NCBI GenBank assembly: GCA_030428355.1
Contig: JAUIBL010000025.1
Span: 1-58,238, forward strand
Direction of reading: 5' to 3'
Length of the DNA: 58,238 nucleotides
From: Alphaproteobacteria bacterium
GTDB taxonomy: Bacteria; Pseudomonadota; Alphaproteobacteria; Rhodobacterales; Rhodobacteraceae
The notes under the pieces are model-generated. The model was given only the letters and a program-made list of their open reading frames with translations. It did no database searches and was not told the DNA's origin. Both the position numbers and the translations under genes were made by a program. Below are positions 26,114 to 35,154 of the stretch, one piece after another (the first letter of the stretch is position 1; each line of letters begins with the position of its first letter).

Positions 26114-27331
26114 TTACCCCATCACATTGTGCTCCGGGCCATAGGGGAAACCGGTGATGTTGGTGGCCCCATCCTCGGTCACCACCAGAATGTCGTGCTC
26201 GCGGTAGCCACCGGCCCCTGCCGTGCCTTCGGGAATCCAGAGCATCGGTTCGATGGAGACCACCATGCCCGGCTCCAGCACCGTATCGATGTCTTCGCGC
26301 AGTTCCAGACCGGCTTCGCGGCCGTAGTAATGGCTGAGGATGCCAAAGGAATGGCCATAGCCGAACGAGCGGTATTGCAAAAGGTTTTCCTGCGTAAACA
26401 AGCGGTTGATCTCGTCGCAGATCTGGGCGCAGGAGATGCCCGGCTTGATCAGGCTGAGGCCCAGTTCGTGGGCGGCGACATTGGCGTTCCAGATGCGGAG
26501 GCTTTCAGCATCCGGCTCACCGAGGAACAGCGTGCGTTCCAAAGCGGTGTAATAGGCCGAGATCATCGGGAAGGTGTTGAGGCTCAGGATGTCGCCGTAT
26601 TGAAGCTGCCGCATCGTCACCGGGTTGTGTGCGCCGTCGGTGTTGAGGCCGGACTGGAACCAGACCCATGTGTCGCGCATCTCACTGTCGGGGAAGCTGC
26701 GGGCGATTTCCAGTTCCATCGCGTCGCGGCCTGCCATGGCGACGTCGATCTCGCGGGCACCGGCCCGGATGGCATCGCGGATGGCATAGCCGCCCACATC
26801 GGCCACGCGCGCGCCTTCGGTGATGAGGGCGATTTCGGCGGGGGATTTGACCATGCGCGAGCGCATCGTGTCGGGGGCGATGTCGATCACCTCGGGGGTG
26901 TTCAGAAACGCATCCAGCGTGGCGCGGGCGGCGAGGGTCAGGTGGTCGCCTTCGACACCGATGCGGCGGCCTGTACCGGCCAATGCGGCGACTGCGCGCC
27001 AATAATTGTTGCGCTCCCAATCGGTGTAGATGACGTTGTCGCAATGCGCGCGCCGCCACGGCTGACCGCCATCGATATTGGCGCTGACGGTGGTGCAGGT
27101 GTCGTGGGTGACGACAAGGCCGTAGGGACGACCGAAGCTGCAATAGAGAAAGCCGGAATAATAGGCGATGTTCTGCATCGAGGTGAGCAGCACCGCATCC
27201 AGATCATGGCGGGCCATGATCGCGCGCAGGCCCGCGATGCGCTGGTCATATTCGGCCTGCGCAAAGGGCAGGGTGGCCTTGTCGCCATTGTGGCAGGTGA
27301 AGGTCTGGGGACGGTTGGGGGTATCGAACAT
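26114..27331 (-). CDS. Creatinase (creatine amidinohydrolase)
   Basis: 405-residue enzyme expected to hydrolyse creatine to sarcosine and urea. By recall it follows Pseudomonas putida creatinase along its whole length: FTCHNGDK, NIAYYSGFLYCSFGRPY, SANIDGGQPWRR, WFQSGLNTDGAHNPVT, YYTALERTLFL, SHYYGREAGLELREDID and GAGGYREHDIL. Residues matching the active site are His235, Glu265, Arg338 and Glu361. The pita-bread fold of peptidase family M24 is shared, but the metal ligands of true peptidases are not needed here. Start 27331 has GGAGA upstream. No sarcosine oxidase gene lies nearby. Confidence 0.87.
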   Translation of the reverse strand: MFDTPNRPQTFTCHNGDKATLPFAQAEYDQRIAGLRAIMARHDLDAVLLTSMQNIAYYSGFLYCSFGRPYGLVVTHDTCTTVSANIDGGQPWRRAHCDNVIYTDWERNNYWRAVAALAGTGRRIGVEGDHLTLAARATLDAFLNTPEVIDIAPDTMRSRMVKSPAEIALITEGARVADVGGYAIRDAIRAGAREIDVAMAGRDAMELEIARSFPDSEMRDTWVWFQSGLNTDGAHNPVTMRQLQYGDILSLNTFPMISAYYTALERTLFLGEPDAESLRIWNANVAAHELGLSLIKPGISCAQICDEINRLFTQENLLQYRSFGYGHSFGILSHYYGREAGLELREDIDTVLEPGMVVSIEPMLWIPEGTAGAGGYREHDILVVTEDGATNITGFPYGPEHNVMG

Positions 27332-27541
27332 AGTCAAGTCTCCGAGCATCTGCCGGGACTTATGCAAAACGCCCGGCATCACATCCGGGCGTTCAGGACG
27401 ATACGCTTTCCTGGGGAAAGCTTGATGTGGGTCTTGCTCCGACGACGCCATCGTCGGCACATCTGGGATTTGGATGGCGAAACGGGGCGAGTCTGTCAAT
27501 CGGTTTTGGTGACGGGTGCGTGAGATCACGCACCCTGCGGT

Positions 27542-27991
27542 TCAGAGGCGGCGGTTGATGGCGACGGTGCCCAGCAGCATGTCGGTCAGGCCCTGCCCGC
27601 GTTCGGTGAGGAACATCATCGCGATGGAGATCAGTTGCAGCGGGAAGATGGCCATCGACACGGTGTAGCCCAGCGTGTGCATGAACGCCTGGCTGAAGTC
27701 GAAATGCTCGCCGCGGCTGTCGCGGAATTCGATGGACATGAGGCGCATGCCCCATGTGGCCGACCGCCCGGTGATCGTGGCCACGCGGTAGATGAAGCCG
27801 GTGACGAAGAACAGAAACGGCAGGAAGAACAGTCCGACGAAGGCCGTCATCACCACCACGGGCACCAGCAGGGCCGCGATCAGAACCGCGTCGATCAGCC
27901 AGGCCAGGCCGCGCTTGATCGTGACACTGTCGTAGAATTCGGGCTGAACCATCGGGTCGGGCAGGTTGGGATAGGTGTCAGAGGCGTACAT
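27542..27991 (-). CDS. RDD family membrane protein
   Basis: 149-residue protein of the RDD family. The first helix follows SVTIKRGLAWLIDAVLIAALLVP, where the Arg and Asp of the RDD pattern are seen, and the second follows with FVGLFFLPFLFF. The conserved GRSATWGMRLMSIEFRD comes next, then a late amphipathic hydrophobic segment. Function unknown; some RDD proteins are Na+/H+ antiporters. The ATG at 27991 is chosen; GAAGGA lies 13 bases upstream, so the site is weak. Confidence 0.8.
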   Translation of the reverse strand: MYASDTYPNLPDPMVQPEFYDSVTIKRGLAWLIDAVLIAALLVPVVVMTAFVGLFFLPFLFFVTGFIYRVATITGRSATWGMRLMSIEFRDSRGEHFDFSQAFMHTLGYTVSMAIFPLQLISIAMMFLTERGQGLTDMLLGTVAINRRL

Positions 27992-28063
27992 TGTCGGGAA
28001 CCGGTCCTTCACTGAGAGAGGGGTGTGGCCCCGATATGGGGCCACGGAGAGCGGGTACAAGGA

Positions 28064-28483
28064 TCAGGCCTCTGCGGTTTCGCGGCTTTCCTTGGCGGCT
28101 TTGGCGCGGTCGTCCATGAACTGGTCGAACTCGGCCTTGTCCTTGGCGTCGCGCAGGCGCTTGAGGAAGGCTTCGAAGTTTTCCTGCTCCTCTTCGAGGC
28201 GGCGCAGGGTTTCGGCCTTGTAGGCGTCGAAGGCCGAGTTGCCGGAGGACCGCATCGCGGTGAAGCCCGAGGACATGCGGCGGCGGCTGCAGGATGAATT
28301 AAACATGCGTTTGCTCCAGATCATGTAGGCAAGAAGGGCGAGGCCGACCGGCCAGAAGAAGATAAGGCCAAGGACCATCGCGGCGATCCAGGCGCCTTTG
28401 CCTTTGTTGTCCAGCCACGCCTCGGCGCGGGAAAACCAACCCATGCGGGCCGGAAGAGATGCGGGGGCGGCGATCGTACTCAT
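28064..28483 (-). CDS. DUF2852 family protein
   Basis: 139-residue protein with one or two N-terminal membrane helices (AWIAAMVLGLIFFWPVGLALLAYMIW), a short Ser/Arg segment, then the DUF2852 helical tail (NSAFDAYKAETLRRLEEEQENFEAFLKRLRDAKDKAEFDQFM), probably coiled-coil and cytoplasmic. Start at 28483 with CGGAG upstream. Two nearly identical inverted repeats lie in its AT-rich upstream region, implying specific regulation. Function unknown. Confidence 0.82.
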   Translation of the reverse strand: MSTIAAPASLPARMGWFSRAEAWLDNKGKGAWIAAMVLGLIFFWPVGLALLAYMIWSKRMFNSSCSRRRMSSGFTAMRSSGNSAFDAYKAETLRRLEEEQENFEAFLKRLRDAKDKAEFDQFMDDRAKAAKESRETAEA

Positions 28484-28505
28484 TTTCAACTCCGTTGTTT
28501 GCGTG

Positions 28506-28583
28506 ATGTGAATGTCTTTCACATTGAACAGATCGGAGTTTGTGCGACTCTTTGCAAGAGGAAATGTGAATGTTTTTTACATT
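28506..28583 (-). promoter_or_regulatory. Two tandem 20-bp operator-like inverted repeats
   Basis: Copies at 28506-28525 and 28564-28583 are identical at 18 of 20 positions (ATGTGAATGT, then CTTTCACATT or TTTTTACATT). The first is an inverted repeat TGTGAA-n5-TTCACA; the second a weaker version. They are 58 bases apart, in an AT-rich stretch just upstream of the DUF2852 gene, the only gene starting there. Confidence 0.6.
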
Positions 28584-28591
28584 TACTTATT

Positions 28592-29059
28592 TTATGAGGT
28601 GAAATCAAATATTTGCGCAGCGCAAATTTCTGGAAGCAGGGCGGGATCAAGCGGGAAAACATGCCGTGGTGTGCCCGCTGCGGCCCAGATCACATCGAAC
28701 TCCAGCAGGCGCGGATCAAGCCAGGCGCGGATCGGGTTCAGGTGTCCCACCGGGGACACGCCGCCGATGGCAAAGCCGGTCTGGGCGCGGATCAGGTCTG
28801 CATCCGCCTTGCCCAGGGGTTCGCCCGCGCAGGCCGAGGCTTTTGCCGAATCGACGCGATGGCCGCCCGCCGTCAGAAAGAGCACCGCATCGCCGCTGGT
28901 TTCTGCGCGAAAGATGATGGATTTCGCGATCTGGTCGAGGTGACAGCCCACGCTGTCGGCGGCCTCTTGTGCGGTGCGGGCCTGTCCGACATCGCGGATG
29001 TCCGCAGGCAAACCGAGCGTTTCGAGGGCGGTGCGCACACGCGCAAGGCTTTTGCTCAT
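28592..29059 (-). CDS. YbaK/EbsC-type aminoacyl-tRNA deacylase
   Basis: 155-residue protein of the YbaK/ProX editing family, which hydrolyses mischarged aminoacyl-tRNA (typically on tRNA-Pro) in trans. Features: SVGCHLDQIAKSIIFR with the conserved lysine, the AVLFLTAGGHRVDSAKA strand, and GFAIGGVSPVGHLNPIRAWLDPRL carrying the GGVSP motif. The start at 29059 gives the family's usual N-terminus (MSKSLARVRTAL); the open frame reaches further up. Which amino acid it edits is not certain. Confidence 0.85.
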   Translation of the reverse strand: MSKSLARVRTALETLGLPADIRDVGQARTAQEAADSVGCHLDQIAKSIIFRAETSGDAVLFLTAGGHRVDSAKASACAGEPLGKADADLIRAQTGFAIGGVSPVGHLNPIRAWLDPRLLEFDVIWAAAGTPRHVFPLDPALLPEICAAQIFDFTS

Positions 29060-29540
29060 CGGGCGGAGTCCTTGGTTTCGGGAGCCTTGGTTCCGGGGTC
29101 TTTGGATCGCCGGACTGTCATAAGACACCGGGCATATGCATAAAAGCTGAGATTGCCCATTGTGCAATCGACATCTCTGCCGTTAAAGTGGTGGATAGCC
29201 CAATCCTTTTCCGGTTTCCGAGCCTGGACAGGGGGCACAAGAGTTTCGCTGCTCTGAGCGTCGGCAAAACGTCCTGAGTTCAGAGCACGCTGGTACGGCC
29301 CGCAAGGCCTTCTACAAATACCTGAGGTTTATCCGAACATCAGGTCCGTAACGGATGCAGTCACAGGTGTGACATGCGTCGGAGAAGAAACGCGATGAAA
29401 CGCGCGCAGGACATGAGGCCAGAGCAACGGGGCAGTTCGCCCCGGCCAGCCGCTGCGCACGCACTCGCCATGACAAGACACATCCGATCCCGGTTCCTTC
29501 CTGACAAGAGGGGGCTGCGGCGGCTGTGCGCACGGAATTT
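29060..29540 (+). other. rne upstream region with structured leader
   Basis: 481 bases without a convincing gene, between the divergent YbaK-type gene and rne. Three hairpins lie close to rne: 29320-29345 (ACCTGA/TCAGGT), 29345-29355 (TCCGT/ACGGA) and 29360-29373 (GTCACA/TGTGAC). In other bacteria the rne 5' leader is folded and lets RNase E cut its own message; these hairpins could serve that. I see no clear promoter consensus. Confidence 0.5.
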
Positions 29541-32336
29541 ATGCCCAAGAAAATGCTTATCGATGCCACCCACGCGGAGGAAACCCGCGTTGTGGTGGTC
29601 GACGGACACAAGGTCGAGGAATTCGACTTTGAATCCGAAAACAAACGCCAGCTTGCTGGCAACATCTATCTCGCAAAGGTAACGCGGGTCGAACCGTCGC
29701 TGCAGGCGGCGTTTGTCGACTACGGTGGCAATCGCCACGGCTTCCTTGCGTTTTCGGAAATTCATCCCGACTACTATCAGATCCCGGTCGCCGACCGCGA
29801 AGCCCTGATGGAAGAAGAGCGCGCCTATGCAGAAAGCCTTGCGCGCCGCGAGGATGAGGACGAAAAGCCGAAGGCGCGGCGTGGTCGCAGCCGCAACCGA
29901 TCCCGCGCCGCCAAGGCGGAAGGAGAGGATGCCGTCGCCACCAAGGAGATCTCGGACGACATCTCGGGGATGGAGACCATCGACCTGACGGAAGACGACG
30001 ACGACGGCGAAGGCCTGTCGCCGATGGAAACCGTCGCCGAAACGCCGGTCGAAGAACCCGACGAGATGACCGAGGCCCCGGCTGCCCTGCTCGATGACGA
30101 AGAGGACGAGGACGAGGGACTCTCCGAGCCTGCAGACCGCGATGACAACATCGAGTCCGTGGCCGATGACGACACCCACGAGGACATCCGCCCGGCGCGC
30201 AAGCCGCGTCCGAAGCGGTACAAGATCCAGGAAGTCATCAAGGTGCGCCAGATCCTTCTGGTGCAGGTCGTCAAGGAAGAGCGCGGCAACAAGGGTGCGG
30301 CGCTGACCACCTATCTGTCGCTGGCAGGTCGGTACTGTGTTCTCATGCCGAACACCGCGCGCGGCGGTGGCATCAGCCGCAAGATCACCAACGCGCCGGA
30401 CCGCAAGAAGCTGAAAGAGATCGCCAACGAGATCGACGTGCCCAAGGGCGCAGGTCTTATCATCCGCACGGCGGGTGCCAAGCGCACCAAGACCGAGATC
30501 AAGCGCGACTACGAGTATCTTCAGCGCCTGTGGGAGCAGATCCGCGAACTGACGCTGAAATCCATCGCGCCGGCGAAGATCTATGAAGAGGGCGACCTGA
30601 TCAAACGGTCGATCCGCGATCTCTATAACCGCGACATCGACGAGGTTCTGGTGGAAGGCGAACGCGGCTACCGCATCGCCAAGGACTTCATGAAGATGAT
30701 CATGCCGTCCCACGCCAAGAACGTTAAGCATTACGTCGACCAGATGCCGCTTTTCGCGCGCCATCAGGTGGAGTCGTACCTGTCGGGCATGTTCAACCCG
30801 ACGGTGCAGCTCAAGTCCGGCGGCTATATCGTGATCGGTGTGACCGAGGCGCTTGTGGCGATCGACGTGAACTCGGGCCGGGCCACCAAGGAAGGCTCGA
30901 TCGAAGAAACCGCGCTCAAGACCAACCTCGAGGCCGCCGAAGAAGTGGCGCGTCAGTTGCGTCTGCGTGACTTGGCGGGTCTCATCGTGATCGACTTCAT
31001 CGACATGGACGAGCGCAAGAACAACGCCGCCGTCGAAAAGCGCATCAAGGACAAGCTCAAGAACGACCGCGCGCGGATTCAGGTGGGGCGGATCTCCGGC
31101 TTTGGCCTGATGGAAATGTCGCGCCAGCGTCTGCGCCCCGGCATGATCGAGGCGACGACCCAGCCCTGCCCAAGCTGTCACGGCACCGGTCTGATCCGGT
31201 CGGATGACAACATGGCGCTGCAGGTGCTGCGCCAGATCGAGGAAGAGGGCGTGCGCCGCCGCTCGCGCGAGGTTCTGGTCAAGTGCCCGGTCTCCATCGC
31301 CAACTTCCTGATGAACCAGAAGCGCGAACACGTGGCCCAGATCGAAGCCCGCTATGGCATGTCTGTGCGGATCGAAGGCGATGTGCATCTGGTCAGCCCG
31401 GATTTCAGTATCGAGAAGTTCAAGACCGCAACCCGCGTGGTGCCCGAACCGATGCCCGTTGTTTCTGTCGACATGTCTTTGATGGATCAGGTCGATGAGG
31501 ATGCGGCCGACGAAGAGGACGAGGACGAGGATCAGACCGAGGCCGAGGCCGTTGCAGCCGAGGCGGATGGTGAGGACACCAAGCCCAAGAAGCGCCGTCG
31601 CCGGTCGCGTCGGGGGGGACGTGGTCGCAATCGCAACCGCGACCGTCAGGACGAGGGCGATACAGCAAACGAGGACGGTGAAGCGGACGGTGACGCAGAA
31701 GAGCTGTCCGAGGCCGAGCCGTCCGAGGCCGAGCCGGTCGCGGCTGAGACGGTCGCCGAGCCTGAGGCAGAGGCCGCAGAGCCCGAGGACGCCCCCGCAA
31801 AGCCCAAGCGCAGCCGCAGCCGGTCGCGCAAGAAGACCGAGGACGTTGCGGCCGACGCGGCACCTGCCGAAGAGGCAAAGACCGAGGAGGCCGCGCCCGA
31901 AGTGGCGGACGAGGCCCCCAAGAAGAAACCGCGCAGCCGCTCCCGCAAGAAAGCCGATCCCGAGGACGACACCACGTCCGAGGCGGCGTCCGACACCGGG
32001 GCCGAAACGAAGGCCGCGCCGAAGAAGGCCCCGGCGCGACGGTCCCGGGCGAAGAAGCCTGCCAAGGCGGAAGAGCCCATCGCCGTGATCCCGACCGAGG
32101 AGATCGCGCCGGTTCCCGAACTGGCGCCCGCCGAGGCGATGGAAGAGGCTGCTGCCGCGCCCGAGCCGGACGCCCGAGCCGAGGTTGCATCGCCTGAGAC
32201 CGCAGTGCCCGAGGCAGCGGAACCCGTGACTGAAGCGCCCGTCGCGGTCGCGGAGCCGGAACCTGTCGGCGCCGAGGCCGAAGAGGCTGACAGTGCCAAG
32301 AAGAAACGCCGTGGGTGGTGGTCTCTGGGCCGATAA
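29541..32336 (+). CDS. rne: Ribonuclease E
   Basis: 931-residue endoribonuclease E/G that initiates mRNA decay and processes rRNA and tRNA. The N-terminal S1 domain (about residues 35-245) is split by a long acidic insertion typical of alphaproteobacterial RNase E. The catalytic region follows, with [30 protein letters not shown] and [10 protein letters not shown] carrying the metal-binding aspartates, and the zinc-link CPSCHGTG. From about residue 650 the tail is low-complexity, with alternating acidic stretches and Arg/Lys-rich RSRSRKK blocks, the expected degradosome scaffold. The ATG at 29541 is chosen; a GTG at 29526 is in frame. Confidence 0.95.
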   Translation: MPKKMLIDATHAEETRVVVVDGHKVEEFDFESENKRQLAGNIYLAKVTRVEPSLQAAFVDYGGNRHGFLAFSEIHPDYYQIPVADREALMEEERAYAESLARREDEDEKPKARRGRSRNRSRAAKAEGEDAVATKEISDDISGMETIDLTEDDDDGEGLSPMETVAETPVEEPDEMTEAPAALLDDEEDEDEGLSEPADRDDNIESVADDDTHEDIRPARKPRPKRYKIQEVIKVRQILLVQVVKEERGNKGAALTTYLSLAGRYCVLMPNTARGGGISRKITNAPDRKKLKEIANEIDVPKGAGLIIRTAGAKRTKTEIKRDYEYLQRLWEQIRELTLKSIAPAKIYEEGDLIKRSIRDLYNRDIDEVLVEGERGYRIAKDFMKMIMPSHAKNVKHYVDQMPLFARHQVESYLSGMFNPTVQLKSGGYIVIGVTEALVAIDVNSGRATKEGSIEETALKTNLEAAEEVARQLRLRDLAGLIVIDFIDMDERKNNAAVEKRIKDKLKNDRARIQVGRISGFGLMEMSRQRLRPGMIEATTQPCPSCHGTGLIRSDDNMALQVLRQIEEEGVRRRSREVLVKCPVSIANFLMNQKREHVAQIEARYGMSVRIEGDVHLVSPDFSIEKFKTATRVVPEPMPVVSVDMSLMDQVDEDAADEEDEDEDQTEAEAVAAEADGEDTKPKKRRRRSRRGGRGRNRNRDRQDEGDTANEDGEADGDAEELSEAEPSEAEPVAAETVAEPEAEAAEPEDAPAKPKRSRSRSRKKTEDVAADAAPAEEAKTEEAAPEVADEAPKKKPRSRSRKKADPEDDTTSEAASDTGAETKAAPKKAPARRSRAKKPAKAEEPIAVIPTEEIAPVPELAPAEAMEEAAAAPEPDARAEVASPETAVPEAAEPVTEAPVAVAEPEPVGAEAEEADSAKKKRRGWWSLGR

Positions 32337-32356
32337 GCCGCCACGTCGATGACAGC

Positions 32357-32387
32357 AAACGCCCTCGTGTCCCGCACGGGGGCGTTT
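32357..32387. terminator. Bidirectional terminator between rne and tusA
   Basis: A 13-bp stem, AAACGCCCTCGTG against CACGGGGGCGTTT (one G-T mismatch), with a 5-base loop. A- and T-runs at the two ends let it serve rne on the plus strand and the convergent tusA gene on the minus strand. Confidence 0.75.
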
Positions 32388-32399
32388 CGCGTTCCGGCC

Positions 32400-32621
32400 T
32401 CAGGCTTTCCGGATCACCCAGAGCATCGCGGTGTCGCGTGCTTCGCTGCTGAGCAGGGTGTGACCGGCTTCATTGCAGAAATGCGGGATGTCGACAATGG
32501 CCGCCGGATCATCTGTCAGCACATGCAGGTCGCTGCCCGATGGCAGCGCCATCAGACGCTTGCGCGCCTTGAGAACGGGCAGGGGGCACAGAAGCCCGGT
32601 GGCATCGAGATGATCGCTCAT
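32400..32621 (-). CDS. TusA family sulfur carrier protein
   Basis: 73-residue TusA/SirA-fold protein. The sulfur-carrying cysteine sits in LDATGLLCPLPVLKARKRL, the family signature, followed by LHVLTDDPAAIVDIPHFC. TusA proteins pass persulfide sulfur for tRNA 2-thiouridine, molybdenum cofactor or sulfur oxidation. The start at 32621 matches the usual N-terminus. It is divergent from ccdA with about 100 bases between. Confidence 0.88.
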   Translation of the reverse strand: MSDHLDATGLLCPLPVLKARKRLMALPSGSDLHVLTDDPAAIVDIPHFCNEAGHTLLSSEARDTAMLWVIRKA

Positions 32622-32724
32622 GTGCGGGATGTATTCCGCTGCGCCTGTGCTGTCCACTGGCTTGGCACAATCATGTGACCGCGCGTCGCGTGACAGGGCG
32701 TCGGGCTTGGCGTATGTCGGGATC

Positions 32725-33477
32725 ATGTTGGAATTCCAGATCATCGACGCCGCCCTGTTCCCGGCCATGAGCATCGCGCTGCTGGCGGGGGCGTTGTCGT
32801 TCCTCAGCCCCTGCGTGCTGCCCATCGTGCCGCCCTATCTGGCCTATATGTCGGGTGTGAGCGTGGCGGATATGGAGCAGGGGGGCTCGGGGCGGCGCAA
32901 GGCGGTGATCTCGGCGCTGTTCTTTGTGCTGGGCCTGTCGACGATCTTTATCCTGCTGGGCTTTACAGCCTCGGCGTTCGGGGCGTTTTTCCTCGAATAC
33001 CAGACCCAACTGGCGCAGGCGTCGGGGGTGGTGGTGATCCTCTTCGGGCTGCATTTTCTGGGCGTGTTCCGGATTCCGTTTCTGGATCAGGAAAAGCGGC
33101 TCGAGGCCGGGGATCACGGTGGATCGGCGTTTGGTGCCTATGTTCTGGGGCTGGCCTTTGCATTCGGCTGGACGCCCTGCATCGGACCGCAGCTTGGCGC
33201 GATCCTGTCTTTGGCGGCATCCGAGGCATCGGTCACGCGGGGCACGGTTCTTCTGGGGGTCTATGCGGCAGGGCTGGGTATTCCGTTCCTACTGGCGGCG
33301 ATGTTCATGACCCGGGCCATGGGGCTGATGAACCGGATCAAGAAGCACATGCGCAAGATCGAACTGGCGATGGGTGGGCTGCTGGTGATCGTCGGCGTTG
33401 CACTTGTTACGGGTGCGTTCACATCCTTCGCGTTCTGGCTGCTTGAGACCTTCCCCGGACTGGCGCTGCTGGGGTGA
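32725..33477 (+). CDS. ccdA: CcdA-type cytochrome c biogenesis / thiol transporter
   Basis: 250-residue six-helix membrane protein of the CcdA/DsbD-beta family, which moves reducing equivalents across the inner membrane for cytochrome c maturation or other periplasmic thiol partners. The paired redox cysteines lie in LSFLSPCVLPIVPPYLAY and FGWTPCIGPQLGAIL, each near a proline as expected. The start at ATG 32725 begins at the first helix. It is divergent from tusA, another thiol protein. A four-unit hairpin array follows the stop. Confidence 0.9.
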   Translation: MLEFQIIDAALFPAMSIALLAGALSFLSPCVLPIVPPYLAYMSGVSVADMEQGGSGRRKAVISALFFVLGLSTIFILLGFTASAFGAFFLEYQTQLAQASGVVVILFGLHFLGVFRIPFLDQEKRLEAGDHGGSAFGAYVLGLAFAFGWTPCIGPQLGAILSLAASEASVTRGTVLLGVYAAGLGIPFLLAAMFMTRAMGLMNRIKKHMRKIELAMGGLLVIVGVALVTGAFTSFAFWLLETFPGLALLG

Positions 33478-33481
33478 GGCG

Positions 33482-33592
33482 GGTCGATCCTTCGAAGGAT
33501 CGACCGACATCCTTTGAAGGATGTCACCCCTCGGATCGGTGACCGTCCTGCCACATCCTTGAAAGGATGTGGCCAAAACCCTTTGAAGGGTT
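33482..33592. repeat. Tandem hairpin array with TTCGAA/TTTGAA centres, 4 units
   Basis: Four consecutive inverted repeats fill the gap between convergent ccdA and the GntR gene: 33482-33505 (perfect 24-bp palindrome centred on TTCGAA), 33506-33525 (9-bp arms), 33551-33572 (10-bp arms) and 33577-33592 (7-bp arms). All have an AAGG-type inner stem but different outer bases. The array resembles the one after fumC at 25549-25617. Confidence 0.75.
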
Positions 33593-34317
33593 CAGCGGGT
33601 GGCGCGGGCTTTGAGGACGGATTGGCCCAGCGTGATCGTGTAGGCTTCGAGTGTTGCCAGCGCCCGGTCCACCGAGACCACGTCGCGGATCTCGAGACCG
33701 GCCACGATGGCGCGGTGCAGCTCGATGATCTCGGCCCGGCTGCGGGCGGTGAAGGTGATCATGTTCATCAGGGGCTGCATCGCCTCGACGCTGCCGGCCA
33801 GATGATAGCTGAGCACTTCGTTGCCCGCGCAATCGACCAGCGCCCGGTGAAAGGCCACGTCCGATGCGCAGAACGCCTCGTCGGTCAGGTCGGGCGCGGA
33901 TTGGGTGTCAATCTCGGCGCGCATGGTGTCGAGCAGGGCGTCGGTGCGTCGTTCGGCGGCAAGGGCGGTGCAACTGCGCTCCAGCGCGTAGCGCGCTTCG
34001 CAGGCGACCTGAAAGCTGATCGCGTTCATGCCCAGAAGCAGCGTCGAGGTCGTGACCTGCTGGGCGCGGGCTTCCTGATAGGACAGGTGATTGATGAACG
34101 CCCCGCCGAATGCGCCGCGTTCGGTGCGGATCAGCGATTGCGCGGCCAGCCGTTTCAGCGCCTCGCGCACGGTGGCGCGGGACACGCCGTGCTGGTCCGC
34201 CAGTTCCGCCTCGGAGGGCAGGCGGTCGCCCACAAGCAGGCGGCCGTCGACAATCGCGGTGCGGATCGCATCGGCGATGGTGGCGGACAGGCTTTTTTCC
34301 GGTTCGGCATTTTTCAT
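33592..34317 (-). CDS. GntR/FadR-family transcriptional regulator
   Basis: 241-residue regulator. The N-terminal winged helix-turn-helix (residues 10-75: LPSEAELADQHGVSRATVREALKRLAAQSLI) is followed by an all-helical FCD ligand domain with candidate metal ligands in DVAFHRALVDCAGN and late ELHRAIV. It is divergent from the DUF2182-DUF1326-DinB-dmdA-acuI run. A 26-bp near-perfect inverted repeat begins one base before its ATG, so it probably represses its own translation start region and the divergent unit. The effector is unknown; a DMSP-derived acid such as acrylate is a guess from context. Confidence 0.9.
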   Translation of the reverse strand: MKNAEPEKSLSATIADAIRTAIVDGRLLVGDRLPSEAELADQHGVSRATVREALKRLAAQSLIRTERGAFGGAFINHLSYQEARAQQVTTSTLLLGMNAISFQVACEARYALERSCTALAAERRTDALLDTMRAEIDTQSAPDLTDEAFCASDVAFHRALVDCAGNEVLSYHLAGSVEAMQPLMNMITFTARSRAEIIELHRAIVAGLEIRDVVSVDRALATLEAYTITLGQSVLKARATR

Positions 34318-34343
34318 TTGTCAGGCATTTAAATGTCTGACAA
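34318..34343. promoter_or_regulatory. 26-bp inverted-repeat operator next to GntR start
   Basis: TTGTCAG-G-CATTTAAATG-T-CTGACAA: symmetric at every position but one pair. Each arm holds a TGTCWGRCA box of the kind bound by FadR-type GntR dimers. It touches the GntR ATG on one side and lies 43 bases before the DUF2182 ATG on the other. Confidence 0.75.
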
Positions 34344-34386
34344 TTATTTTGGCAAGCCCTGAGTCGTGGGCCGGGAGGAAAATCAC

Positions 34387-35142
34387 ATGCTCGCAGACCG
34401 GATCAGACAGATGAGCGCGCCGCATTGGCTGGCTCTTTATGGTCTGGTCCTGCTGTGCTGGCTGGTTCTGGCCCTGATGGCGGTGCCGCCCGACCTGCGC
34501 GATGTGGCGCGGGTCTTCGGAGGCGATTTCTGGGAGGCGTTCTGCACCACGACCCCGGACGCGGCCGGGTTCCTGCGGCTCTGGATCATGTGGGGTCTGA
34601 TGTCGGGCGCGATGATGGCGCCGACCGCCCTGCCTGCGCTGGCCACCTATGACGATCTGGGGCGGTCGACCGAGACGGACCTCGGCGCATTGCTGGCGGG
34701 GTATCTGGCGGTCTGGCTTGGATTTTCGGCGCTGGCGGCGGGATTGCAGATCGGGCTCTTCAGCCTTGGCTGGGTCAGCGCCTTTGGTGACAGCCGGTCG
34801 GCGCTGCTGTCCGGCGGGCTTCTGGTGTTGGCCGGGGCCTATCAGTTCAGCGCGCTGAAAGAGGCCTGTCTGGCCAAGTGCCGGATGCCCCTGACCTTTT
34901 TCATGGCGCATTGGGACGAGGGCGCATGGCGCAACGGGCTGCGGCTGGGGGCTGTCTGCCTTGGCTGCTGCTGGGCGCTGATGCTGCTGGGCTTTGTCGG
35001 CGGTGTGATGTCGCTGGGCTTTATGGGGCTCGCGACGCTGGTGATGACGTTGGAGAAATTGCGCGCCGGGGCCTGGATCACCCGGCCTCTGGGGGTGGTC
35101 CTGATCGGGGCCGGTCTTGGTGTGGCGCTATTGGGATCGTAA
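34387..35142 (+). CDS. DUF2182 predicted metal-binding membrane protein
   Basis: 251-residue integral membrane protein with six or seven hydrophobic helices. Family marks are WIMWGLMSGAMMAPTALPALATY and FSALKEACLAKCRMPLTFFMAHWDEGAWRNGLRLGA, whose cysteines, methionines and histidine are the basis for the metal-binding prediction. The start at ATG 34387 has GGGAGGAAAA at the right distance. It heads a run with DUF1326 12 bases later and lies next to the GntR operator. Biochemical role not established. Confidence 0.87.
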   Translation: MLADRIRQMSAPHWLALYGLVLLCWLVLALMAVPPDLRDVARVFGGDFWEAFCTTTPDAAGFLRLWIMWGLMSGAMMAPTALPALATYDDLGRSTETDLGALLAGYLAVWLGFSALAAGLQIGLFSLGWVSAFGDSRSALLSGGLLVLAGAYQFSALKEACLAKCRMPLTFFMAHWDEGAWRNGLRLGAVCLGCCWALMLLGFVGGVMSLGFMGLATLVMTLEKLRAGAWITRPLGVVLIGAGLGVALLGS

Positions 35143-35154
35143 GGGAGAGATGCG

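Noticed and set aside
26114..27331. Reading this M24-fold gene as the DMSP lyase DddP because dmdA and acuI are in the window
   Set aside because: The sequence follows creatinase along its whole length and does not match DddP as I recall it.
29361..31388. 675-codon open frame antisense to rne
   Set aside because: Also a shadow frame; the peptide is His/Asp/Leu/Val-rich without family motifs and rne is unmistakable on the other strand.
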